The translations under genes and the position numbers were made by a program. Source: Planctomycetota bacterium (GTDB taxonomy: Bacteria > Planctomycetota > Phycisphaerae > Sedimentisphaerales > Anaerohalosphaeraceae). Taken from it: a stretch of DNA of 64,000 bases. Positions 16,556-25,031 of this stretch are shown one piece after another. Under the pieces are notes generated by a model. It worked only from the letters and a program-made list of their open reading frames with translations. It was not told where the DNA came from and made no database searches. Positions within the stretch are counted from its first letter, which is position 1. Every line of letters begins with the position of its first letter. The stretch is from the NCBI GenBank assembly GCA_019456225.1, contig VRUI01000008.1, positions 1 to 64,000 of the forward strand, written 5' to 3'.

Positions 16556-17718
16556 ACAGTACCCTCCACGTTTATCACATTTCTGTACAGGTCAATGTAT
16601 TTCGCAGCGACAGATCCCCACGAAAATCCGGCGGCATTGGCGACAGCTGCGGCCGACATAGCTGCATATCTATCTCTGTCGTTTATAAGAGCTGCAACAG
16701 AGTCTGCAAAGGCTTCCGCGGCAAAATTTTCAAGCACTATCCCGTTATCGGTTATCAACTCTTCTACGCCTTCGCATTGAGCGGCTATTATTGGCAGAGA
16801 CGCGGCCATGGCTTCGAGCATGGCGTTTGACATTCCCTCCTGAAGAGAAGCACTCAAAAATATGTCGCCCTGACTGTAAAAGTCCGGCATTTTTTCGGAC
16901 TCTATTCGGCCTGCGATCTCGACATTACCCTGAAGTTTTTTTTGCGAGACCCGCGACTTCAAAGACTCTTGCAATGCGCCGCCGCCGGCGATAGTCAGGC
17001 AAACGTCGACATCGCGGCGAACCAGTAATTCGACAGCGTCTATCAGCATGTCAAATTGTTTTGTCGAGCTTAACCGCCCTACCGTTATCAGCCTGGCGGG
17101 CTTACCCACTGAACGTGGTTTGCCGCATGCATAATTTGAGTTGTCAACGGCGTTTGGTATCATGCCATAGTCCATCTCCGGCATAAAACTCCGAGCCCTG
17201 TCACAAAGCCCCTTGCTGTTGCCTATTACGGCATCTGCTTTTTTCCATATCGACTTAAAAAGCGGGCCGAGAAGTTTGTATTCCAAAGCCAGCCGTGCAT
17301 TCTGTCCGGGTACGTCGGAACCGCGCAGTGAAATTATATACGGAAGTTTCCCGGCCGTCAGCCATGGAAGAAAGCCGGTTGGAAAACCAAAGAAAGCGTG
17401 GGCGATATGGTAATCGTTATTCTTGAGCAGCTTGCGATGCTGGAAGTAAGCTTTAAAGAGCCAGCTTATCACCTCGCTCTTTTTCCAGAAGTGCAAGTTC
17501 TTTTTTCGAATGCCAACCTTATAGACCGTTATGTTGTCGGCGAATTGCTCGACGGTAAGGCCGGGTGTTGGCGAAGATGTAAGCAGGTCGATGCGGAGTG
17601 ATTCGTTGGAGGCGAATTCTTTTAACAGATATAAATTCGCATTTGCCGCCCCGCCGCCAATTGGTGGAAATTCGTAGTTGAGCATCAGGAGTCTGATCTT
17701 GCCTGTCGCCGAGGGCAT
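16552..17718 (-). CDS. family 4 glycosyltransferase
   Basis: 388 residues. LLMLNYEFPPIGGGAANANLYLLKEF is the N-terminal GT4 signature, ARLITVGRLSSTKQFDMLIDAV the central donor strand, and SASLQEGMSNAMLEAMAASLPII the EX7E motif. It starts 1 bp after the stop of the large membrane protein gene and shares ATGA overlap with the following gene. Likely a cytoplasmic enzyme of surface-glycan assembly. Confidence 0.92.
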   Translation of the reverse strand: MPSATGKIRLLMLNYEFPPIGGGAANANLYLLKEFASNESLRIDLLTSSPTPGLTVEQFADNITVYKVGIRKKNLHFWKKSEVISWLFKAYFQHRKLLKNNDYHIAHAFFGFPTGFLPWLTAGKLPYIISLRGSDVPGQNARLALEYKLLGPLFKSIWKKADAVIGNSKGLCDRARSFMPEMDYGMIPNAVDNSNYACGKPRSVGKPARLITVGRLSSTKQFDMLIDAVELLVRRDVDVCLTIAGGGALQESLKSRVSQKKLQGNVEIAGRIESEKMPDFYSQGDIFLSASLQEGMSNAMLEAMAASLPIIAAQCEGVEELITDNGIVLENFAAEAFADSVAALINDRDRYAAMSAAAVANAAGFSWGSVAAKYIDLYRNVINVEGTV

Positions 17719-17719
17719 A

Positions 17720-20113
17720 TTATTTCCCCCGCTGCTTTTTTAACTTGAAGACTCTATGGGTTCCAAACATTTTGTGAAAACACCTGGGAGGCCTCGTGTT
17801 TGCTTTGTAGTAATGTTTCGGCTCTACGATTTCGTAGTTGTTCATTACGAACTGCCTGAATGCAGACATTACCTGGAAACGTGCGGCTTCGTCAGGTTCG
17901 ATTTGTTCGGCGAGCATTTTTGAATAACCTCTGTCATACATCTTGACATAAGCTTGCTGATTGGGGATCAGTCCCTTCAAGTCCTGCCTGGTCGGCCATA
18001 GTTCAAGAGGCGGTCTATTCCATGGGAAATGAGGTTTTTTTGAATCTACTATGTATTTCGGGGGAGTCTTTTTAAATGCGGCAAGAAGCCCGGATATTTC
18101 CTTCTTCAACATCTCAGGACTTTTTACGTGCATCTCGCTTTCGGAAGCTTTCCTTGCCGAGCTTAATCTCTGGGCCTCTACGTATATTCCGGGGTACCAG
18201 CCCCAGACGTAGATCCTGTCATGTTCTGTTGTGCGTTTTTTAATGTATTCCCCGATTACCTCCCATGCGCCTATGCTGCCTTCTTTTCTGGCTTTGACGG
18301 TGTTTAATGCCTGGACGTAGCCTTTCCGTGAGGCTGAGTCTTTGGGATATTCGCCGCCATGATGGGGGCTGTAGACCTGGCCTGCGTATATCGGCCATGC
18401 CATGATAGTCATCATAACAATAATGAATGCGCCCCCGGCGTACCATGGGAGTTTGAACTTTACGGCGTTTAGTTTTGCAAAGAAGAATGAGCATATATAG
18501 CCGGCCAAAACCGACGCCGATGCGACTAGCGGCAGGTAGTACTGTTCGTATGAGCGTGGGCTGATCCACACGAATGTCATATCTAATATCCACCATACGG
18601 CAAGAAAGATAACGAGACGGTCAGCGACCGTAGTTTGCTTCTTTAAGCCGGTAACTCGCAGCACCAGCACAGCAATGCCGGCGACAATCGATAAAACGGC
18701 CATTGATATTGGGACTATTAGAGCACGGTAGAAAGCGAATACTTTTTTGCTCTGTTCTTTGAGGTCAAGGCTTTGGCGACTTGAGCCGATGTAGCCCTTG
18801 CTGCCGGTGGCCTTTTCAATAAGATCAGTAAATCTACCGACGGTCCTTTTAATAATGTTGACCGGGTAAGCGATAAGTTTTTTGGGATACTTGATTAAAG
18901 CTACACTGTTAAGATACGAACCCAACTGGCCTCCTCTTTTCATTTTTAAGTCTCTTTTGCCGAGCGACTTATAATAGGCCAGGTAGCCTTGACTTTCTAT
19001 CAATTCCATCTCTGCGGCAACCTCTTGGCGTTTGTAATAGTTCATATAGCCGCGACTGTCCCTGTCTACATCCTGGCTGGCAAGTCCGTCTGAAGGGAGT
19101 ACGACGTCAACTATGACCCGGCTGTGGTAGATGTACATGCATGGGATGAATACAGCGGCGATCGCGACTATGCCTGCAATCCAGAAGACGCGACGAATAC
19201 GGCATGTTCTTTTGAAGATGCTTACTACATCAAATAAGATCGCCATTCGCACGAGACCATATAAAACCAGTGCAATGGCCGATAGCTTGATGGCACTGAT
19301 GAGGGTATAGGCCGGAATGGTTTTAAGAAAATGCGCGGAAGCATTCTGCCAACTATAAAAGCAATACAGCGGTAAAATTCCCGCACACGCACCTGCCAGG
19401 ATCAGTAGAAAGTCAGCGACAACGACACGCCATTTTTTCGGGGCAACGGCAAGGCAAACGATCAAGTACAACACGATAGCAACAACAACCGATGCACCGG
19501 TCTGTTTGAAATAATAAACATTTATCGCCGCGGCTCCAGTTAGCAGAGCCCACCACCATTTACCGCCCAGTTGGCGAAGAACAAAGCAGCTTGCCGTTAT
19601 GATCATATATGAAATCATAAACTGCTCTTTAACATTGCCGAACTTGGCTACGAGGGGCGCAGAGAGATAGACGGCGGCAATTGTGACAGAAACGACAGCG
19701 GCCAACGAGCCGCACATTTTTCGTACCGCAATAAACATCATCGCAAATGCTGCCAACTGAAGCAGTGCCTGCATGACTATCGGGCCTGTCTCGCTAAAAC
19801 CAAAAAGCTTTACGCCGATAAAATTGATAAAGAGAGTGCCCGGTTGGGCGGAAGGGTTCTCGTCGACAAATAGCTTTGCGCCCTGGGCGATGTGCTGGGC
19901 CGAATAGACATAACTGCCGCTGTCATAGGGGCCGGGAGTATTGAACTCTATGTACTTGCCGACAACGAATGGCAAACCTGCAAGGATTGCGACGACAAAA
20001 TAAATATAACATTTACTGAATCCGGCAAAGCTAATCTTTGATTTTTTTTTCTCGGCTGACGGTGCCGCTTGAGTATGCTTTTTGATCGGACCACGCCGTC
20101 TTTTTTTAGCCAT
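17720..20113 (-). CDS. large polytopic membrane protein, GT-C (PMT/ArnT-like) candidate
   Basis: 797 residues. A basic N-terminal tail (KKRRRGPIKKH) precedes about ten hydrophobic helices between residues 30 and 570. The first large loop has NTPGPYDSGSYVYSAQHIAQGAKLF, where GT-C enzymes carry their catalytic aspartate. The C-terminal 220 residues are soluble and begin near the conserved-looking DRIYVWGWYPGIYVEAQRL. Lipid-linked sugar transfer on the outer face of the inner membrane is inferred from topology and context: three GT4 genes downstream and a DPM1-like gene 18 bp upstream. No closer family is recognised. Confidence 0.65.
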   Translation of the reverse strand: MAKKRRRGPIKKHTQAAPSAEKKKSKISFAGFSKCYIYFVVAILAGLPFVVGKYIEFNTPGPYDSGSYVYSAQHIAQGAKLFVDENPSAQPGTLFINFIGVKLFGFSETGPIVMQALLQLAAFAMMFIAVRKMCGSLAAVVSVTIAAVYLSAPLVAKFGNVKEQFMISYMIITASCFVLRQLGGKWWWALLTGAAAINVYYFKQTGASVVVAIVLYLIVCLAVAPKKWRVVVADFLLILAGACAGILPLYCFYSWQNASAHFLKTIPAYTLISAIKLSAIALVLYGLVRMAILFDVVSIFKRTCRIRRVFWIAGIVAIAAVFIPCMYIYHSRVIVDVVLPSDGLASQDVDRDSRGYMNYYKRQEVAAEMELIESQGYLAYYKSLGKRDLKMKRGGQLGSYLNSVALIKYPKKLIAYPVNIIKRTVGRFTDLIEKATGSKGYIGSSRQSLDLKEQSKKVFAFYRALIVPISMAVLSIVAGIAVLVLRVTGLKKQTTVADRLVIFLAVWWILDMTFVWISPRSYEQYYLPLVASASVLAGYICSFFFAKLNAVKFKLPWYAGGAFIIVMMTIMAWPIYAGQVYSPHHGGEYPKDSASRKGYVQALNTVKARKEGSIGAWEVIGEYIKKRTTEHDRIYVWGWYPGIYVEAQRLSSARKASESEMHVKSPEMLKKEISGLLAAFKKTPPKYIVDSKKPHFPWNRPPLELWPTRQDLKGLIPNQQAYVKMYDRGYSKMLAEQIEPDEAARFQVMSAFRQFVMNNYEIVEPKHYYKANTRPPRCFHKMFGTHRVFKLKKQRGK

Positions 20114-20131
20114 TTATAAGATTCCGTCGTT

Positions 20132-21094
20132 TTATGAGCCTAATATTTTTTCTATCGTATAGATTTGTCTTCCCTGTGACTCATGATATGTTCTGACAAG
20201 GATCTCTGCCAGCAGTCCCATGAGCACAAACTGAATGGACGCCATAAAAAGAACCGTCGAAACTACCAGCAGGGGATTTCTGTTCATAGCCAGGCTGTCT
20301 GCGGCAAAGAACTTCTGATAAAGCATAACCAATCCCGACAAAACAGAACCCACGCCGCATAAACCTCCAAGACCGCCGAAGACATAGATCGGCTTTGTGG
20401 AAAAAGATGCCAGAAACTTCAGGGTTATCAGATCAAGGATGACTTTGAATGTACGGTTCAAACCATATTTTGTTTGGCCCGTTGTTCTGGGCCTGTGGTT
20501 TACAACGACTTCGACGACATTTTCACCGCCCCATGCGGCAAGAGCAGGGATAAATCTGTGCATTTCGCCATAGAGTCGAATTTCCTTTATCGATTCCCAG
20601 CGGTAAGCCTTGAGAGTGCATCCGAAATCGTGCAGTTTTACACCTGTGATCCTGGCTATTATCCAGTTGGCTGCTCTGGAGGGCAAAGTACGGGTTACAA
20701 CATTGTCATGTCTTCTTTTCCGCCAACCGCTGACGATATCATACCCCTCCTTGAGCTTTTCAAGCATCATCGGGATATCTGAGGGGTCATTTTGACCGTC
20801 TGCATCGAGAGGAATGATCGTTTTTCCGCGAGCATGCTCAAATCCGGCGGCAATAGCGGCAGTCTGGCCGAAATTTTTCCTGAATTTAATCACGCGAACC
20901 CTACTGTCATTTTCGCGTATGTTCGAAAGGATTGAAAAGCTGTCGTCAGAACTGCCATCGTCAATGAAAATGACTTCGTAGTCGAATTGGTCCGATAAAG
21001 ACTGTTTTATTTCGCTATAAAGGGGCTTAATGCTCTCCTGTTCATTGAAAACAGGGATCACCAGTGATAGTTCGACAGTTCGCTCGTCGCACAT
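20132..21094 (-). CDS. DPM1/GtrB-like polyprenyl-phosphate glycosyltransferase
   Basis: 320 residues. The GT2 domain has LSLVIPVFNEQESIKPLY, VIFIDDGSSDDSF, KNFGQTAAIAAGFEHARG and PLDADGQNDPSDIP (DxD). Two C-terminal membrane helices (about 235-262 and 275-300) are typical of GtrB/ArnC enzymes that load a sugar onto undecaprenyl phosphate. The product would be a lipid-linked sugar donor for the GT-C protein encoded next, a known functional pairing; the assignment to this particular pair is inference. First gene of the leftward operon. Confidence 0.88.
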   Translation of the reverse strand: MCDERTVELSLVIPVFNEQESIKPLYSEIKQSLSDQFDYEVIFIDDGSSDDSFSILSNIRENDSRVRVIKFRKNFGQTAAIAAGFEHARGKTIIPLDADGQNDPSDIPMMLEKLKEGYDIVSGWRKRRHDNVVTRTLPSRAANWIIARITGVKLHDFGCTLKAYRWESIKEIRLYGEMHRFIPALAAWGGENVVEVVVNHRPRTTGQTKYGLNRTFKVILDLITLKFLASFSTKPIYVFGGLGGLCGVGSVLSGLVMLYQKFFAADSLAMNRNPLLVVSTVLFMASIQFVLMGLLAEILVRTYHESQGRQIYTIEKILGS

Positions 21095-21332
21095 AATTCA
21101 AACTCCATGAAAAATATTACTCGAAAAACTCGTATTTTTAATGAATTTCAGTCTTTGATAACCAAAAAACAGGGAAAAACTATGCATTATTCTAATCATT
21201 AAGCAAAGTCCTGTAAAGACTTATCTATTTTAGACCGAAAAATCTATTGATTAGATTTATTATATTTGGTAAAGTATTTATATCGGCATTTCAAGCCATT
21301 ATTTACTTCTTATTCAAGATTTAAGGAAAAAA
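21095..21332. other. divergent intergenic region
   Basis: An AT-rich 238-bp spacer between divergent operons. A weak plus-strand promoter candidate is TTGATT (21247-21252), 17 bp, TAAAGT (21270-21275). No repeat or RNA gene is seen. Confidence 0.35.
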
Positions 21333-22493
21333 ATGAAGAAATTTTCGAAAGCCCTACTCATTATCGGTTTAGCATCCATTTTTGTCACCGCTGCCGGATG
21401 CCAGGAAAAAGAACAGGTTAACACACCAGATAATAACGGTTTCACGGCCGATCCGCCTGTGGCATCTAATGATACAGCTGCCCCAAAGGTTAGCCCTAAC
21501 ACGCCCCGGATCATCAAGATCTCCGGCGAAGTGAAACCAGATCAGGGCGAGAAATCTTCGATTAAATTCGAAAAACTTTCTCACGATTTCGGTCTTATGG
21601 GGCCCAAGGCTTCTTCCAGTTTCGAGTTTAAATTTAAAAACACCGGTAAAGGAACCCTGATATTTACCCGACAGCCTCTGTCCACTTGCGGATGCACAGT
21701 TGCAATATTGAAAAAAATGAAGTATGCGCCAGGTGAGTCGGGGTCTGTCAAGTTAACTTTTACCTCCAATAGTAACCCTGCTAAAGTCATGAAGCATATT
21801 ACCGTATTCACTAACGACCCAAAAAATCCGCGTGTGAGTCTTGGCATAAAGGCGGAAGTGCAGATCCCAATTAAAACAACCCCCAATCCACTAAATCTTA
21901 AACTGAATAAAGACAACGCCGGGGCCGTTCCTATCACTATCACTACCACCGACGGAAAACCGTTTGCTATCAAAAGCTTTAGTTCGACAAGCTCAGTTAT
22001 TAGTGCCGATTTCGACAAGACCAAAAAAGCGATCAAACATACGATCAATCCGAAAGTGGATCTAACAAAACTAAGAAAGACGCTCAACGGAAATATCGCC
22101 ATCAATATTGATCACCCAGTCATAAAACAGGTTCTCCTTTTTTTCACAGCGCCTCCTATAGTCAGACTTTCGAGCTCACGGATCACCTTGCTCGACCTTA
22201 TCCCCGGTAAACCCATAACGAGGGAGATAATGGTATTAAGCAACTACGGTGAAAAAATTGAGATCGAGTCTATCATATCGGCAAAGAAGTGTATGAAGGT
22301 GATCGACCAGAAGGAAATGGGCAACAGCGTTAAACTAGTTGTAGAAGTTACTCCTCACAAAAAGACAAAACACGGTAACTACTTCTACGACCACATGACG
22401 ATCAATATCAAGGGCGGCGAAAAGCTTACCCTTATCTCTTCGGGATTTTACAAAGCAACAAAGCCGAAAAAGACGGTTAAGATTTCTAATTAA
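21333..22493 (+). CDS. DUF1573-domain lipoprotein
   Basis: 386 residues. The N-terminus is a lipoprotein signal with lipobox TAAGC (C23), so the protein is membrane-anchored. AAGGAAA precedes ATG. Residues 75-170 match DUF1573 (an ASH/MSP-like immunoglobulin fold): FEKLSHDFGLMGP, FEFKFKNTGKGTL, then LSTCGCTVAILKK with the paired cysteines typical of this family, and LTFTSNSNPAKVMKHITVFTNDPKNP. A second, weaker Ig-like domain covers about 260-380. The function of DUF1573 is not established. The next gene, a haem lipoprotein, lies 46 bp downstream, so the two are probably expressed together. Confidence 0.85.
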   Translation: MKKFSKALLIIGLASIFVTAAGCQEKEQVNTPDNNGFTADPPVASNDTAAPKVSPNTPRIIKISGEVKPDQGEKSSIKFEKLSHDFGLMGPKASSSFEFKFKNTGKGTLIFTRQPLSTCGCTVAILKKMKYAPGESGSVKLTFTSNSNPAKVMKHITVFTNDPKNPRVSLGIKAEVQIPIKTTPNPLNLKLNKDNAGAVPITITTTDGKPFAIKSFSSTSSVISADFDKTKKAIKHTINPKVDLTKLRKTLNGNIAINIDHPVIKQVLLFFTAPPIVRLSSSRITLLDLIPGKPITREIMVLSNYGEKIEIESIISAKKCMKVIDQKEMGNSVKLVVEVTPHKKTKHGNYFYDHMTINIKGGEKLTLISSGFYKATKPKKTVKISN

Positions 22494-22539
22494 TCTCCTC
22501 GGCTATATTAGCCAGAAATAATGATCAAGGAGGATTTTT

Positions 22540-23898
22540 ATGCGGTTTTTGACATGTATTATTATTGGTTTGGTATGTTTTACGGGATGTGTCCCCGAAG
22601 AGGATGTTGATAAGACATCTCAGAATACGACGATCGACTCCACACAGACACCGGCGAATACAGAAGGCAATACCATAACGGTTTTTCTTTCGGGCAATAC
22701 TCTCAGTCAGCTTAAGCCATGCGGCTGCGCGGCGGAACAACTTGGAGGGTTCAGCAGGCGACAGGTCATATTTGATAAAGCAGACGCCAAAACCAGGCTT
22801 CTCGTCGACACGGGAAACTTCCTTATACACAAAACACTACAGGACATGGTAAAGCTCAATACGATAATTTCCTCTTTGATAACGCTGGGTTACGATGTCG
22901 TTAACTTCGACGAAAATGATCTTTCGGCTGTGAGCAATGGATACTCTATCAAGGAGATGCCGTTTAAGGTTATTGGGCCGGCTAAAGAGTTGAAAAGTGT
23001 TTTCAGGCGGAATATCTCGACGGCAGCTGTTACGGTGGCATCTGTAAGCAGCCAGACAATTGAAGACGGAAGCTTAGATCGAGGCGGTCTCGAAAAACTG
23101 TTCTCCAATGACACCGTTTCGGCAGCGGATTTAACAGTTGTGAACATACTGATAATAGATGACTTCAATGAAAGCATAGCCAATTTCCTGGCCGGTTCAG
23201 CCGTTGTCGATGTTGCCGTATGCCAATACCCAACCGACTATCCCAGTATTATTAAGACCGATCACAAAAAGCCTCTTTTTGTTTCCGTCGGCAAATTGGG
23301 TAAGTATGTCGGCAAGCTCGACCTGATATTATCGGACAAAAAGGGCCTTGAGCTTTCATACTCAAAGGTCGCCGTAGACAAAAAACTTCGGCCATCAGAG
23401 CAGCTGGATGAAATATACGAAGTCTATCGGCAAATGGTACAGGCCGAGGAGCTGCTTGGCAAGGTCATAAGGACCCCCCTTCCGGATGGGCATAAATACG
23501 CAGGTTCCGATAAATGTAAGGATTGTCACGAATATGAACACAAAATGTGGTCGAAGATGCCTCATGGGCATGCTTACCAGACGCTCGTCGAGTCCGGCGA
23601 CGCTTACGACCCGGAATGCATTGAATGCCATGTTGTAGGCCTGAAATACGAATCCGGCTTTGAAAACGAAAACAGCCCAAAAGGGCTCAGGAATGTTGGC
23701 TGCGAAGTATGTCACGGCCCGCGAGCAAAACATATCAAAAATGCGATGGATAATACTGAAAACCAAAAAAAATCCGAACCAATCGCAGCATTTAAGTGTA
23801 TATCCTGCCATACACCGGAGCATAGCCCGGGTTTTCAGGCTGATGAAGCGGGATATCGCAAAAAAAATCTTCACAATAAGGAACAAAAGGCAAAGTAA
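22540..23898 (+). CDS. tetrahaem cytochrome c lipoprotein with N-terminal metallophosphoesterase-like domain
   Basis: 452 residues, excellent ribosome site (AAGGAGG). Lipobox FTGC with C17. Residues 40-300 resemble the 5'-nucleotidase-type fold (VFLSGNTLSQLKPCGC, LGGFSRRQVIFDK, LLVDTGNFL, LGYDVVNFDEND), but the metal-binding histidines and aspartates of true phosphoesterases are largely absent; the PCGC pair replaces the usual start. Residues about 320-440 carry four CxxCH haem motifs (CKDCH, CIECH, CEVCH, CISCH) in a cytochrome c554-like arrangement, with further histidines as possible axial ligands. It would sit on the periplasmic side of a membrane, passing electrons; the partner is unknown. 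Cytochrome c maturation genes are not in the window. Confidence 0.85.
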   Translation: MRFLTCIIIGLVCFTGCVPEEDVDKTSQNTTIDSTQTPANTEGNTITVFLSGNTLSQLKPCGCAAEQLGGFSRRQVIFDKADAKTRLLVDTGNFLIHKTLQDMVKLNTIISSLITLGYDVVNFDENDLSAVSNGYSIKEMPFKVIGPAKELKSVFRRNISTAAVTVASVSSQTIEDGSLDRGGLEKLFSNDTVSAADLTVVNILIIDDFNESIANFLAGSAVVDVAVCQYPTDYPSIIKTDHKKPLFVSVGKLGKYVGKLDLILSDKKGLELSYSKVAVDKKLRPSEQLDEIYEVYRQMVQAEELLGKVIRTPLPDGHKYAGSDKCKDCHEYEHKMWSKMPHGHAYQTLVESGDAYDPECIECHVVGLKYESGFENENSPKGLRNVGCEVCHGPRAKHIKNAMDNTENQKKSEPIAAFKCISCHTPEHSPGFQADEAGYRKKNLHNKEQKAK

Positions 23899-24025
23899 GC
23901 TGTCTAATCATTTAACAGCTTGAAATACTTTTAGTTCTTGAAGTTAAGCACCCGTATGTATATTCCGATATTCATCATAGATTTACAGCTTTGACGCACC
24001 CTTTTCGAATGAACTGGAACCTGAA

Positions 24026-24925
24026 ATGATTAAATTATTGAAGTTGGCAAGTTATTTGTCGATCGCCCTGGCAGTATCAACTATGGTACTTGCCGGCGTC
24101 GGAATCACTCGCGAAAACGATACCGTTAGCGAGCGCGCAGATTTTCTGGACAAACCTACCGTCATTGAGAATTTCCGTAAATTAAATATTAAAAAATCAA
24201 ACAAAGACAAGATACCACCGCTGGTTACAGAAGCAATCGCGTTTGCACTTAGAATTAACCCGCCGCCGCCGCCACCACCACCACCGCCACCACCAGAAGG
24301 CTCGGGAGGCAAGACTGGTAATACGATAACTACTATGTTAAAAGAGGCTGCGAAAAATATTTTCATACCTCCTACTACGTTCAAGCTTGTAGCGACTTGC
24401 CGTTATGAAAAATTCCCGGAAAAGTCTCTTGCCCTGCTTGACATCACTTCTAAAGGTCTTGTCTGGGTTCAACAGGGTGATATGCTCGGCTCTTATGATA
24501 TCCATCAGATCAACGACGGAAGCATCGAGCTGCTTCGGGGCGAAAATATAAGTATTATCAATGTTCCCAAAAAGAATCCCATAAGATCCCTTCTCAAAGG
24601 CAGCGGCGATACGATCACTACAGTTGTCTCTCCCGTTAATATTACAAAGACAACTTATAAACCTGACAATCAAGGTACTCTCTCGCAGTCAAGGGTTCCA
24701 CGCCGCGTACGTCGTAAAACAAACGTAATTCCGAGTTCAGGTATACGTCCGACAACAAAGTTATCTGAAGAAGCCAGGAAAGCTCTTGTAAAAGACACCC
24801 AGGAAATCACCGGGATTCTTGAAGGTCTGGACACCATGCGAAAAGCCGGATCCGCCGGTAAGGACAGCGAAAAGGAAGCGTTGAAAACTATACTTAAATT
24901 ACTTGATAAAAAACCCAAGAAATGA
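24026..24925 (+). CDS. gspC: GspC-like inner-membrane component of T2SS 1
   Basis: 299 residues, first gene of an 11-gene operon. One N-terminal membrane helix (residues 7-25) is followed by a periplasmic region; residues 79-90 are twelve consecutive prolines, a linker that normally requires EF-P for translation. A small beta domain at about 110-190 (FKLVATCRYEKFPEKSLALLDI, GLVWVQQGDMLGSYDIHQI) matches the HR/PilP-like fold that binds the secretin N-domain. No PDZ domain is seen, so it resembles PilP-type adapters as much as classical GspC. Assignment rests on fold, size and position before gspD. Confidence 0.7.
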   Translation: MIKLLKLASYLSIALAVSTMVLAGVGITRENDTVSERADFLDKPTVIENFRKLNIKKSNKDKIPPLVTEAIAFALRINPPPPPPPPPPPPEGSGGKTGNTITTMLKEAAKNIFIPPTTFKLVATCRYEKFPEKSLALLDITSKGLVWVQQGDMLGSYDIHQINDGSIELLRGENISIINVPKKNPIRSLLKGSGDTITTVVSPVNITKTTYKPDNQGTLSQSRVPRRVRRKTNVIPSSGIRPTTKLSEEARKALVKDTQEITGILEGLDTMRKAGSAGKDSEKEALKTILKLLDKKPKK

Positions 24926-24947
24926 CAGCCAAAAAGAATAGTTCAAA

Positions 24948-24963
24948 CTGACCTGTTGGTCAG
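24948..24963. repeat. palindromic element CTGACC-TGTT-GGTCAG
   Basis: A perfect 6-bp stem with a 4-base loop lies between gspC and gspD. The same 16 bases (complement strand) recur at 59900-59915 between oppC and oppD. No T-run follows, so an interspersed or mRNA-processing element is more likely than a terminator. Confidence 0.6.
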
Positions 24964-25031
24964 CTTGGAATTATGAATGAAGAACTTTGAAGGTTTAATT
25001 AACAAGGCACTTATAATAGATGGAGCAAAAA

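Noticed and set aside
24258-24296. Possible frameshift hotspot at the proline run
   Set aside because: The frame stays open on both sides and codons alternate CCG/CCA, so a real polyproline tract is more likely.
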